NCBI RefSeq assembly: GCF_001463905.1
Contig: NZ_BBWR01000007.1
Span: 1 to 64,000, forward strand
DNA length: 64,000 nucleotides
DNA from: Aureimonas frigidaquae
GTDB taxonomy: Bacteria > Pseudomonadota > Alphaproteobacteria > Rhizobiales > Rhizobiaceae
Direction: 5' to 3'
Part shown: one piece after another, positions 1 through 7,844 of the stretch
Layout: each line of letters starts with the position of its first letter
Position numbering within the stretch: position 1 is the first letter of the stretch
The notes under the pieces: model-generated
Told to the model about the DNA's origin: nothing
Seen by the model: only the letters and a program-made list of their open reading frames with translations
Databases searched by the model: none
Made by a program: the position numbers and the translations under genes

Positions 1-61
1 CCTGGTCGTCACCACCGTCGCCAGCCTGATCAAGAGCCGGCACAGCGCCGGCAAGGAATGA
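1..61 (+). CDS. 3' end of an unidentified gene (19 codons)
   Basis: The reading frame beginning at base 2 is open from the window edge and stops at TGA 59-61. It encodes a tail reading LVVTTVASLIKSRHSAGKE. A hydrophobic stretch followed by a short basic, polar C-terminus would suit the last membrane helix of an integral membrane protein, but 19 residues cannot identify a family. A strong intrinsic terminator follows at 93-127, which supports this being a genuine gene end on the plus strand. Confidence 0.5.
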   Translation, partial: LVVTTVASLIKSRHSAGKE

Positions 62-92
62 CGGCGCGGCCACAGGCCGGCGTACAAACGGA

Positions 93-127
93 AAAAGGGG
101 GGCGCCGTCGACCGGCGCCCCCCTTTT
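93..127. terminator. Bidirectional intrinsic terminator
   Basis: A perfect inverted repeat has 11 G+C-rich base pairs (97-107 with 113-123, loop TCGAC). Four flanking A-T pairs (93-96 with 124-127) give an A-run on one side and TTTT on the other, so it can work in both directions. It ends the partial gene at 1-61 and the minus-strand small-gene pair at 161-608. Confidence 0.85.
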
Positions 128-160
128 GTTGAAGTCTGGGCTGGTTTTTCGAGTGGCGCT

Positions 161-286
161 TCAGCCTTTGCGGCTACCATACTTACGGTCATAGCGACGG
201 CTCGAAATCTCGGCAAACGCCAACGCTGCCGCGCCTATGCCTAAGCCGAACAACGAAATCCAAATCAGCGGGTCCATGTTGGGCAT
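161..286 (-). CDS. 41-aa predicted membrane protein
   Basis: A short minus-strand frame runs from ATG at 286-284 to TGA at 163-161. The protein starts MPNMDPLIWISLFGLGIG, has one hydrophobic helix (about residues 6-25), then a charged tail rich in Arg, Lys and Tyr ending RKG. Only one base separates its start from the stop of the 106-aa gene upstream (288-608), so the two look translationally coupled. Codons such as TTA, ATA and TTG are frequent, unlike neighbouring genes, which points to acquired DNA. The N-in, basic C-tail architecture resembles small single-pass proteins, but I do not recognise a family. It ends directly before the terminator at 93-127. Confidence 0.5.
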   Translation of the reverse strand: MPNMDPLIWISLFGLGIGAAALAFAEISSRRYDRKYGSRKG

Positions 287-287
287 T

Positions 288-608
288 TCAGCTCTCCGCC
301 TTCAATAGACCTAGAATATAGAACGCGACCGCTTCCAATGCCACTACGATGCCTACTGCCATGACAATGACGTAGCGACCTGGCGGTTGCGCTGTCGGGT
401 CAAGAAGGAGCCTTAAGGCTACCAATGCGAAGATCGCCAGCGCGATGCTGTTGCAAACTGAAGAAGCAAGCTTGATCCGTTCGTTTTGCTGGCGAGCTTT
501 CGTCCTGCTCTGCCGGGTTATGGGCCCATCGCCCTCTGACGGTAGCTGTAATGGGGTTGCTTCTTCAGTCATCAGCGTTGGCGCTCGCGTTGGATTCGAT
601 GCGCTCAT
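288..608 (-). CDS. 106-aa predicted membrane protein, two helices
   Basis: The start is the ATG at 606-608; no clear ribosome binding site is visible, and an in-frame ATG at 570-572 is an alternative. Residues 1-45 are polar and basic. Two hydrophobic segments follow (about residues 48-68 and 78-100), separated by a short PTAQPPGRY turn, so a helical hairpin in the inner membrane is likely. It is followed one base later by the 41-aa membrane protein gene, forming a two-gene unit. Base composition is visibly poorer in G+C than in the genes on either side. No family recognised; holin-like or immunity-like roles are conceivable, but nothing in the sequence proves either. Confidence 0.55.
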   Translation of the reverse strand: MSASNPTRAPTLMTEEATPLQLPSEGDGPITRQSRTKARQQNERIKLASSVCNSIALAIFALVALRLLLDPTAQPPGRYVIVMAVGIVVALEAVAFYILGLLKAES

Positions 609-972
609 AGATCACTTGTTCTCAGGAAGCACTGCCGCAGCCGGCTTCAGAAGTCAGTTTCGGCAATCCGGCCAGTTGCAAATTTGATCCCGGCCCAAGC
701 CGGTCCGCTCCAGAAGAACGGGTCAAGACGTCCAAACCACTGCGGGGTACGAGCATCGACGATGCGAAGACGATCGTCATTCATCCAAACCGGCCGTGCC
801 AATCTTTTTCGCTTGCACAGAAATTGGGAACAAGCTTCTCTGACCCCTGAAGCGGCGCGGTTGAAAGGACATTCAACCGTCACGCGAGTGTCATGGGGGC
901 AGCCTAAACACGCGGCGCGTTCAACGGTCGGCGCGGGCAGGGGCCTTGCGCAACGGGGCGAGGGGAAAACGG
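609..972. other. Intergenic region, possible relic of acquired DNA
   Basis: This 364-base gap lies between the divergent small-membrane-protein gene and the ABC binding-protein gene. It is AT-richer up to about base 880. A minus-strand frame (about 647-784, starting MNDDRLRIVDARTPQWFGRL, 45 residues) has acceptable codon use but no ribosome binding site, so I do not call it. The last part (about 880-972) presumably carries the promoter and ribosome binding site (GAGGGGAAA at 959-967) of the downstream operon. Confidence 0.35.
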
Positions 973-2082
973 GTGAAGACGATTCTGAAACGTTCGATAT
1001 CGATGGTCGCGCTCATGGCCATCTCGGCCGGTGCCGCGCAGGCGCAGGATGCTTCGATGGAGGCGCTCGTCGCCGCCGCCAAGCAGGAAGGGCAGCTCAC
1101 CACGATCGCCCTGCCGCACGACTGGTGCAATTACGGCGAAGTGATTGCCGGCTTCAAGGACAAGTACGGCATCACCGTCAACGAGCTGAACCCGGATGCC
1201 GGTTCGGCGGACGAGATCGAGGCGGTCAAGGCCAATAAGGGCAATACCGGCCCGCAGGCGCCGGACGTCCTGGATGTGGGCCTGTCCTTCGGCCCAGCCG
1301 CGAAGAAAGAGGGCCTTCTGCAGCCGCATAAGGTCGCCACCTGGGACGAAATCCCCGCCGACACCAAGGATGCCGATGGCTACTGGTACGGCGACTATTA
1401 CGGCGTCCTGTCGTTTGAGGTGAACAAGGACATCGTCGAGACCCCTCCGGCCGACTGGGAAGACCTCCTGAAGCCAGACTATGCCAATTCGGTCGCCCTG
1501 GCGGGTGATCCGCGCGTGTCGGCGCAGGCCATCCAGGCCGTCTATGCGGCCGGTCTGTCACGCAAGCCGGACGGCTCGCCGAGCGAGATCGCCGAGGCCG
1601 GGCTGCAGTTCTTCAAGGAGCTGAACGCCGCCGGCAATTTCGTGCCGGTCATCGGCAAGCCGGCCTCGCTGGCGCAGGGCACGACGCCCATCATGATCCG
1701 CTGGGACTATAACGCCCTGTCCGGGCGCGATACGCTGGCGGGCAATCCGGAAGTCGAGGTCATCGTGCCGCAGACCGGCGTCGTGGCCGGCGTCTACGTG
1801 CAGGCCATCAGCGCCTTCGCGCCGCACCCCAACGCTGCGAAGCTGTGGATGGAGTATCTCTATTCCGATGCCGGGCAGCTCGGCTGGCTGAAGGGCTATT
1901 GCCACCCGATCCGCTTCAACGCCATGGCCGAGGCCGGGAAGATTCCGCAGGAGATGCTGGACCGTCTGCCGCCGGCCGAGGCCTATTCCAAGGCGAAGTT
2001 CCCGAGCGTCGCCGAGCAGGACGAGGCCAAGGCCATCATCACGGCGCAGTGGGACCAGGTCGTGGGCGCCAACGTCCAGTAA
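973..2082 (+). CDS. ABC transporter substrate-binding protein (Fe3+/polyamine/phosphonate class)
   Basis: Periplasmic solute receptor of about 369 residues. The GTG at 973 is preferred because GAGGGGAAA lies just upstream and because it gives a clean signal peptide: KR at residues 6-7, a hydrophobic core, and cleavage near AQA (about residue 24). The mature protein has the two-lobe extracellular solute-binding fold seen in AfuA/PotD-type receptors, with C-terminal landmarks WMEYLYSDAGQLGWLKGY and a W-rich ligand region around GYWYGDYYGVLSFEVNKD. It leads an operon with two permeases and an ATPase, separated from the first permease by a GC hairpin. The substrate is not deducible: iron, polyamines, thiamine and aminoethylphosphonate systems all look like this. 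The phosphatase after the operon makes a phosphorus compound possible. Confidence 0.85.
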   Translation: MKTILKRSISMVALMAISAGAAQAQDASMEALVAAAKQEGQLTTIALPHDWCNYGEVIAGFKDKYGITVNELNPDAGSADEIEAVKANKGNTGPQAPDVLDVGLSFGPAAKKEGLLQPHKVATWDEIPADTKDADGYWYGDYYGVLSFEVNKDIVETPPADWEDLLKPDYANSVALAGDPRVSAQAIQAVYAAGLSRKPDGSPSEIAEAGLQFFKELNAAGNFVPVIGKPASLAQGTTPIMIRWDYNALSGRDTLAGNPEVEVIVPQTGVVAGVYVQAISAFAPHPNAAKLWMEYLYSDAGQLGWLKGYCHPIRFNAMAEAGKIPQEMLDRLPPAEAYSKAKFPSVAEQDEAKAIITAQWDQVVGANVQ

Positions 2083-2098
2083 GGCCGGATCGATCGAG

Positions 2099-2121
2099 GG
2101 GGCGGGCCGAGCGCCCGCCCC
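2099..2121 (+). other. Intercistronic GC hairpin
   Basis: A perfect 9-bp stem (2099-2107 with 2113-2121, loop CGAGC) lies between the binding-protein and permease genes. There is no T-run, so it is more likely an mRNA-stabilising or partial-termination element that lets the binding protein be made in excess over the membrane parts. Confidence 0.5.
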
Positions 2122-2185
2122 GTCATCCTGTCCCGCGCGGTCGTTTCGTCCTGCCTGTCGTTTGTCCTGAAGGAAAAGGGATCGG

Positions 2186-3094
2186 ATGTCCTCGAGCCAA
2201 CCAGCCGACCTTGCCCCGGCGTCCGGCATTGCTGCAGGCGCTGTGGCGCGCAGGCCTTCGCTGGCGCTCCTGGGCGTCATTCCCTTCTTTCTGTTCGCGC
2301 TTCTGTTCCTGATCGGCCCGACGCTCTACCTGGCGGTCGGCGCCTTCCAGGATCCGCAAGGCAACTTCACGCTGCAGAACATGATCGGGCTCCTGCAGCC
2401 GCAGATCATGGCGGCCTACTGGATTTCCATTCGCATCAGCCTGGCCTCCGCGGCCTTCGGCGCGCTGATCGGTTTTTTCCTGGCCTATGCCATCGTGCAC
2501 GGCAATCTGCCGCGCTGGGTGCGTCCGACGGTGACGACCTTTTCCGGCGTCGCCTCGAACTTCGCCGGCATTCCACTGGCCTTCGCCTTTTTGGCGACGC
2601 TGGGGCGGATCGGCCTCGTCACCGTTTTTCTGAACGAGGCCTTCGGCGTCAACATCTACCGGTTGGGCTTCAACCTCCTGTCCTTTTGGGGCCTGACGAT
2701 CACCTATCTCTACTTCCAGATCCCGTTGATGGTGCTCATCATCGCCCCGGCGCTGGACGGCTTGAAGAAAGAGTGGCGTGAGGCTGCATCGATTCTGGGT
2801 GCCTCGCGCTGGCAATATTGGCGCATGGTGGTGCTGCCGGTCCTGGCGCCGAGCCTGCTCGGCTGCTTCCTCCTGCTCTTTGCCAATGCCTTCGGGGCCA
2901 TCGCCACGGCCTATGCGCTGACGGGCTCCTCGCTCAACATCGTGCCTATCCTGCTCTATGCGCAGATCCGCGGGGACGTCCTGTACAATCCCAATCTGGG
3001 CTATGCCCTAGCGGTCGGAATGATCCTCGTGACCGGCTGCTCGAACATCCTCTATATCTGGCTGCGCACGCGGGCCGAAAGGTGGCTCAAATGA
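2186..3094 (+). CDS. ABC transporter permease, first subunit
   Basis: Inner-membrane permease of 302 residues with a binding-protein-dependent transport domain and about six helices. The ATG at 2186 follows AGGAAAAGGG. After a polar N-terminus (about 30 residues) comes the first helix (LLGVIPFFLFALLFLIGP). The cytoplasmic coupling loop that contacts the ATPase is visible at about residues 195-215 (REAASILGASRWQYW). It shares the ATGA stop/start overlap at 3091-3094 with the second permease, so the pair is translationally coupled and presumably forms the heterodimeric channel. Confidence 0.88.
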   Translation: MSSSQPADLAPASGIAAGAVARRPSLALLGVIPFFLFALLFLIGPTLYLAVGAFQDPQGNFTLQNMIGLLQPQIMAAYWISIRISLASAAFGALIGFFLAYAIVHGNLPRWVRPTVTTFSGVASNFAGIPLAFAFLATLGRIGLVTVFLNEAFGVNIYRLGFNLLSFWGLTITYLYFQIPLMVLIIAPALDGLKKEWREAASILGASRWQYWRMVVLPVLAPSLLGCFLLLFANAFGAIATAYALTGSSLNIVPILLYAQIRGDVLYNPNLGYALAVGMILVTGCSNILYIWLRTRAERWLK

Positions 3095-3933
3095 CGTTCC
3101 GCCGGATCGGACCCTGGATCGCCGTCCTGATCGGCGCGCTCTATTTCCTGCTGCCGCTGGTGGCGACCTTCCAGTTCTCCCTGTCCATGCTGCGCGGGCA
3201 ATGGAGCTTCGAGGCCTACCGCGTCGTCTTTGCCGATCCGCGTTTCCGGGAGACATTCGGCTTCTCGGTCATCGCCGCGCTGTCCACCATCGCGCTCGGA
3301 GCACTTCTGGTCGTGCCGACCGCCTATTGGGTGCGGCTCAAGCTGCCGCGGCTGCGTCCGGTCGTGGAGTTCGTCACCCTCCTGCCGCTGGTGATCCCGC
3401 CCATCGTCATCGTATTCGGCTATCTGCGCCTCTACAACTCTTCCTCCTTTCTGCCCTTCACGGGCAGCATCTGGGGCACCAACATCCTGCTCATCTTCGG
3501 CTATGTGGTCCTGTCGCTTCCCTACATGTACCGCGCCGTCGATACGGGCATGGCCGCCATCGATATCCGAACGCTGACGGAAGCGGCCGAAAGCCTCGGC
3601 GCGCGGCGGGGGACGGTCCTGTGGCGGGTGATCCTGCCCAATGTGCGCCCGGCCGTCCTGTCCGGCGCCTTCCTGACCTTCGCCATCGTCATCGGCGAAT
3701 TCGTCATCGCCAGCCTTCTGAACCGTCCGGCCTTCGGGCCCTATCTGCAACTTGTCGGCGCCAATCGTGCCTATGAGCCGGCGGCGCTCGCCATGATCGC
3801 CTTCGCCGTGACCTGGGCATCGATGGCCATGTTGAACGTCGTGGGCGGACGCCGCCAGGGCGGGATCGCGGGTGCTGCGCCCCGCGCCCCGCGCCGCCTG
3901 TTCCGCCGCCGCGAAAGGACCGAGCAACCATGA
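3091..3933 (+). CDS. ABC transporter permease, second subunit
   Basis: Second inner-membrane permease, 280 residues, starting at the ATG that overlaps the TGA of the previous gene. The N-terminus MTFRRIGPWIAVLIGALYFL is the first helix. The EAA-type coupling loop (EAAESLGARRGTVLWRV) lies at about residues 163-180. The C-terminus ends in an Arg/Pro-rich cytoplasmic tail and again overlaps the next gene by ATGA (3930-3933), so the whole transporter is one tightly coupled operon. A longer upstream frame exists, but it would run through the first permease and is not used. Confidence 0.88.
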   Translation: MTFRRIGPWIAVLIGALYFLLPLVATFQFSLSMLRGQWSFEAYRVVFADPRFRETFGFSVIAALSTIALGALLVVPTAYWVRLKLPRLRPVVEFVTLLPLVIPPIVIVFGYLRLYNSSSFLPFTGSIWGTNILLIFGYVVLSLPYMYRAVDTGMAAIDIRTLTEAAESLGARRGTVLWRVILPNVRPAVLSGAFLTFAIVIGEFVIASLLNRPAFGPYLQLVGANRAYEPAALAMIAFAVTWASMAMLNVVGGRRQGGIAGAAPRAPRRLFRRRERTEQP

Positions 3934-4988
3934 GCTTCCTGACCCTGTCGGGCGTCCGCAAGACCTATGGCGGGACGCCTGTCGTCCATGGCTTCGACCT
4001 GTCGGTCGAGCGCGGGGAGTTCATCTCCTTCCTCGGGCCTTCGGGCTGCGGCAAGACCACCACGCTGCGCATGGTGGCCGGGTTCGAAACGCCCGACAGC
4101 GGACAGATCCACATTGCCGGCGAGAATGTCGGCCCGCTGCCGCCCAATCGCCGGCAGATCGGCATGGTGTTCCAGTCCTATGCGCTGTTTCCGAACCTGA
4201 CCATCGCGGAAAACGTCGCCTTCGGGCTGAAGGTGGCGGGCGAGCCGCGGGCCGAGATCGACGCGCGGGTGCGCGAGATGCTTGCCATGATCAAGCTGCC
4301 GCATGTCGCCGACCGCTACCCCTATCAGCTCTCCGGCGGGCAGCAGCAGCGCGTTGCGCTGGCACGCGCCATCGCCGTGCGCCCGCGTGTCCTTTTGTTG
4401 GACGAGCCGCTGTCGGCGCTGGATGCCAAGATCCGCGTTTCGCTGCGGGACGAGATCCGGGCCCTGCAGCAGGAGCTCGGCATCACCACGATCTATGTGA
4501 CGCATGACCAGGAAGAGGCCCTGTCCATGTCTGACCGGATCGTCGTGATGAGCGAAGGGCGGATCGAGCAGGTCGGCACGCCGTTCGAAATCTACAACCG
4601 CCCATCCAGCCGCTTCGTCGCATCCTTCGTCGGCAATCTGAGCCTCCTGGACGCCGAGGCCGGGCCGGACGGCGCGCTGACGCTCGGCGCGCAGTCCATC
4701 CGCGTTCCGGACCTCGATGCGCCCGCAGGGTCCAGGGTCACGCTGGCCCTGCGGCCGGAAGCCCTGTCGCTGGCGCCGTCGCACCGCCGCACGAGCCGGC
4801 TCGACGGGAAGGTCGAGCAGGTCGCCTTCCTGGGCTCGGTCGTTCGGCTGCGCGTGGCGACGGCCGGGGGGACCGCGCTGATCGACATGTTCAACGACCC
4901 GACCGTGCCGCCGCCGGCGCAGGGAGCGCCTGTCGAAGTGTGGTTCGCGCCCGAGGATGGCCGGGTCATCCAGCAGCCGGCACCTTGA
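3930..4988 (+). CDS. ABC transporter ATPase (PotA/FbpC/PhnT type)
   Basis: Cytoplasmic ATPase of 352 residues that powers the importer. Visible motifs are Walker A GPSGCGKTT (about residues 36-44), signature LSGGQQQR (about 133-140), Walker B VLLLDEPLSALD (about 154-165) and the switch His in [15 protein letters not shown]. The C-terminal third (after about residue 240) is a TOBE-type regulatory domain, typical of iron, polyamine, phosphonate and maltose importers. The GMVFQSYALFPNLT Q-loop is intact. It is coupled to the permease by overlapping ATGA. Start and family are secure; substrate is not. Confidence 0.9.
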   Translation: MSFLTLSGVRKTYGGTPVVHGFDLSVERGEFISFLGPSGCGKTTTLRMVAGFETPDSGQIHIAGENVGPLPPNRRQIGMVFQSYALFPNLTIAENVAFGLKVAGEPRAEIDARVREMLAMIKLPHVADRYPYQLSGGQQQRVALARAIAVRPRVLLLDEPLSALDAKIRVSLRDEIRALQQELGITTIYVTHDQEEALSMSDRIVVMSEGRIEQVGTPFEIYNRPSSRFVASFVGNLSLLDAEAGPDGALTLGAQSIRVPDLDAPAGSRVTLALRPEALSLAPSHRRTSRLDGKVEQVAFLGSVVRLRVATAGGTALIDMFNDPTVPPPAQGAPVEVWFAPEDGRVIQQPAP

Positions 4989-5048
4989 AGTTTGCGCGTG
5001 GCTACCGACATGGGCCAGACCCATGGTTGACGGTGGCAGGTGCAAGGC

Positions 5049-6479
5049 ATGATCGTTGCAGGTCCGGTTCTCTTCGCGCGCGGCGCGGACGCGGCTGACG
5101 CCAGGGCAACTCTGCTCGTCGTGACCGCCGAAGGGGCAATGGCGCCGGAACTGGAATGCGGTGGTGTGCCGGTCACCTTCCGCCGTGCCGCCACGCTGGA
5201 AGGCCATGCGGTGCTGACGGCGGAGCTGGTCCTGCCTGTCGGGCCCGGCGCCGGCTACACACTGGACGGCACCTTCTATCCCGTGCGCACCGACATGACG
5301 GGCGATTTGCGGCTGGCCTTCGTGTCCTGCAACGGGCAGGAGCATGGCGATGGCGCGCGCGGCCATGACGGGCGCGACGTCATGTGGCGGCGCCTCAAGG
5401 CGGAGCATGAGGAGCGGCCCTTCGTCCTCATGCTGCATGGCGGCGATCAGCTCTATGCCGACGAGGCGGTGGAAAGCCATCCGGACGTGGCGCGCTGGGC
5501 CGCGCAGGAGCCCGGGCGGCGGCAGGATCTTCCCTTCACGCCGCAGATGGAGGCGGCCGTCAGCGCCTGGTTTTTCCAGCGCTACATGGACACGCTGACA
5601 CAGCCGGCCGCGGCCCACCTCTTCGCGCGGGTGCCCTCGCTGATGATCTGGGACGATCACGACATCTTCGACGGCTGGGGCAGCCACCCGCAGGCGCTGC
5701 AGGAGAGTGCGATCGCGCAAGGGATCTTCCGCGTCGCGCGGCGCATGTTCGTGCTGTTCCAGCTCGGCGGCGCGGACGACGCGCTTCCGCAGACCTGCCT
5801 CGACCCGACAGGCAGGAGCCTCGCCCATGCCGCGCGGTTCCCCGGGCTGACGATCAGCCTGCCGGATCTGCGCAGCGAGCGCCAGCCGGACCGCGTCATG
5901 GGGCCGGAAGGCTGGGCCGCCTTCGAGCGTTCGCTGGCTTTGGCGCCGGAGGGCGAGGCGATGATCGTTGTCTCGAGCGTGCCGGCGCTCGGCCCGCGTC
6001 TCAGCCTCGTCGAGGCCGTGATGGACCGGATGCCCCGGGCCCAGAAATACGAGGACGACCTGCGCGACCAGTGGCAGAGCCGAGGCCACCGCGAGGAGTG
6101 GCGGCGCTTCCTGAGCGCGCTGGAGCGCGAAGCGGTGAGCGGGCACCGGCCGCTGGTCGTCATTTCGGGCGAGATCCATTTGGCAACCCGCGCCGAAATG
6201 CGCCTTGAGGACGGCACGACGCTGCATCAGCTCGTGGCCTCCGGCATCACCCATCCCAAGCCGCCAATGGCCTTTCCCTTGGCCTTGAGCTTGCTGTCGC
6301 GGCTCGGAGAATCACCCTTGCGCGGGCGGCCGATCCGCATCCTGCCGCTGCCGGGGCGGCGCATGCCCTATATTGCAGATCGTAATTACCTGGTCGTCAC
6401 GCGCCGTGGTGGCGCATGGAGCGCCGAGTGGGAGCTGGAAGAGACGGGGCGAACGCCGCCTCTGCCGCTGTCGGCCTGA
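5049..6479 (+). CDS. PhoD-like metallophosphatase / alkaline phosphatase family
   Basis: About 476 residues with the calcineurin-like, PhoD-type metal-binding core: FVSCNGQ (about residue 88), GGDQLYADE (about 130-138), WDDHDIFDGWG (about 200-210) and SGEIHLATR (about 371-379). The family hydrolyses phosphoesters with a dinuclear metal centre. No obvious signal peptide or Tat motif is seen, so a cytoplasmic location is likely, unlike classical secreted PhoD. ATG 5049 is preceded by AGGTG at 5038-5042; an in-frame GTG at 5040 is the alternative start. It lies 60 bases after the ABC ATPase in the same direction and may be co-transcribed, hinting at an organophosphorus substrate. Confidence 0.75.
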   Translation: MIVAGPVLFARGADAADARATLLVVTAEGAMAPELECGGVPVTFRRAATLEGHAVLTAELVLPVGPGAGYTLDGTFYPVRTDMTGDLRLAFVSCNGQEHGDGARGHDGRDVMWRRLKAEHEERPFVLMLHGGDQLYADEAVESHPDVARWAAQEPGRRQDLPFTPQMEAAVSAWFFQRYMDTLTQPAAAHLFARVPSLMIWDDHDIFDGWGSHPQALQESAIAQGIFRVARRMFVLFQLGGADDALPQTCLDPTGRSLAHAARFPGLTISLPDLRSERQPDRVMGPEGWAAFERSLALAPEGEAMIVVSSVPALGPRLSLVEAVMDRMPRAQKYEDDLRDQWQSRGHREEWRRFLSALEREAVSGHRPLVVISGEIHLATRAEMRLEDGTTLHQLVASGITHPKPPMAFPLALSLLSRLGESPLRGRPIRILPLPGRRMPYIADRNYLVVTRRGGAWSAEWELEETGRTPPLPLSA

Positions 6480-6593
6480 GCCGCGCCCCGTCCTGATTGA
6501 GGCTGGAATTCCACGTTCGGCACCTTGCGCAGGGCGGCTGTTTCGCGCTGGCCGGCCCGGCCGCAACGGCTGTTGCGTTCTATTGCCGGTCGA

Positions 6594-6621
6594 TTGACAG
6601 TGCGCGAGGAGCAAGGATTAT
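6594..6621 (+). promoter_or_regulatory. Likely promoter of the sulfate operon
   Basis: TTGACA at 6594-6599 is followed after 16 bases by GATTAT at 6616-6621 (4 of 6 matches to TATAAT). It lies 39 bases before the sbp start, in a 180-base gap where transcription of the sulfate importer must begin. No CysB-like operator could be recognised. Confidence 0.45.
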
Positions 6622-6659
6622 TCCCTACTAGATTGATAGATTTTCGAGGGGATGACCGC

Positions 6660-7688
6660 ATGATCCGTATCGCTTCCCGCCTCCGCACCGTCGGCCTGCA
6701 GCTCGGCCTTGCCGCCGCGCTGCTGGTGCCGGCCGCCGCGCAGGGCGTGCTCCTGAACGTGTCCTACGATCCGACGCGCGAACTCTATCGCGATTACAAC
6801 GCGGCCTTCCTGAAGCACTGGACGGCGGAGGGGAACGACACCGTCGCCATCCGCCAGTCGCATGGCGGCTCGGGCGCTCAGGCACGGACCGTGATCGACG
6901 GGCTCGACGCCGATGTCGTGACGCTGGCCCTGGAGGCCGATATCGACGCCATCGCCGCCGCCACCGGCAAGATCCCGGCCGACTGGCGCGGGCGCCTGCC
7001 GCACAATTCCGCGCCCTACACGTCGACGATCGTCTTCCTGGTCCGCAAGGGCAATCCGAAGGCGATCCAGGACTGGGGCGATCTCGTCAAGGACGATGTC
7101 CAGGTCATCACCCCCAATCCGAAGACCTCCGGCGGCGCCCGTTGGAATTACCTGGCCGCCTGGGCCTATGCCAACAAGACCTTCGGCAACGATGCGGCCA
7201 AGACGAAGGAGTTCGTGGGCGAACTCTACCGCCACGTGCCGGTGCTCGACACGGGCGCGCGCGGCTCCACCACGACCTTCGTCCAGCGCGGCATCGGCGA
7301 CGTTCTGCTCGCCTGGGAAAACGAGGCCTTCCTGGCGCTCGAGGAACTCGGGCCGGATCAGTTCGAGATCGTCGTGCCCTCCGTCTCGATCCTGGCGGAG
7401 CCGCCGGTGACCGTGGTGGACGGCAATGTGGACGCCAAGGGCACACGCGCCGTGGCGACGGCCTATCTGGAATATCTCTACTCGCAGGAAGGCCAGACCA
7501 TCGCGGCCAAGCATTTCTACCGCCCCGCCGAGCCTGAGAAGGTGACGGACAAGGCCGAACTCGAGCGCTTCCCCAAGCTGGAACTCGTGACGATCGACGA
7601 CGCGCAGTTCGGCGGCTGGGCCAAGGCACAGCCCGAGCACTTCGGAGATGGCGGCACCTTCGACCAGATCTACAAGCCGGCCCAGTAA
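6660..7688 (+). CDS. sbp: Sulfate-binding protein
   Basis: Periplasmic sulfate/thiosulfate receptor, 342 residues, for the CysTWA importer encoded downstream. ATG 6660 is preceded by GAGGGG. Residues 1-28 form a signal peptide ending near PAAAQG. Family hallmarks are visible: the [11 protein letters not shown] region near residues 60-70, [32 protein letters not shown], the strongly conserved [16 protein letters not shown] (about 152-167), [14 protein letters not shown], and the C-terminal FAEI-like block [14 protein letters not shown] hairpin after the stop separates it from cysT. Thiosulfate (CysP) cannot be distinguished from sulfate (Sbp) specificity by eye. Confidence 0.92.
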   Translation: MIRIASRLRTVGLQLGLAAALLVPAAAQGVLLNVSYDPTRELYRDYNAAFLKHWTAEGNDTVAIRQSHGGSGAQARTVIDGLDADVVTLALEADIDAIAAATGKIPADWRGRLPHNSAPYTSTIVFLVRKGNPKAIQDWGDLVKDDVQVITPNPKTSGGARWNYLAAWAYANKTFGNDAAKTKEFVGELYRHVPVLDTGARGSTTTFVQRGIGDVLLAWENEAFLALEELGPDQFEIVVPSVSILAEPPVTVVDGNVDAKGTRAVATAYLEYLYSQEGQTIAAKHFYRPAEPEKVTDKAELERFPKLELVTIDDAQFGGWAKAQPEHFGDGGTFDQIYKPAQ

Positions 7689-7702
7689 GCTGGCGCTCGA
7701 AG

Positions 7703-7725
7703 CCGGCCCGCCAAAGGCGGGCCGG
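7703..7725 (+). other. Intercistronic GC hairpin after sbp
   Basis: A perfect 10-bp stem (CCGGCCCGCC at 7703-7712 with 7716-7725, AAA loop). The nearest T-rich run is 13 bases downstream, so it is at most a partial terminator. It occupies the same position as the hairpin after the other binding-protein gene (2099-2121) and probably raises sbp transcript abundance relative to cysTWA. Confidence 0.5.
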
Positions 7726-7844
7726 GCACCGCGCCCCTTTTATCCGTACGCGTCTTGGGCCACACTTTGCACGATACGATTCAAACAGAACTCGGCCGGG
7801 GCATCCGCACGGATGCCGCCGGTCGAACAGTCACAAGGGCGCCC

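Noticed and set aside
647-883. A 78-codon minus-strand frame beside the small membrane genes.
   Set aside because: GTG start without ribosome binding site. The inner 45-codon part (start 784) has tolerable codon use, but evidence is too thin for a gene call.
5009-5025. Inverted repeat CATGGG-CCAGA-CCCATG between the ABC ATPase and phosphatase genes.
   Set aside because: Only 6 bp, no T-run and no match to a known operator; treated as chance.
3771-6254. An 827-codon minus-strand frame over the ABC ATPase and phosphatase genes.
   Set aside because: Shadow of real plus-strand genes with complete motifs and coupled starts; its own product has no recognisable domain.
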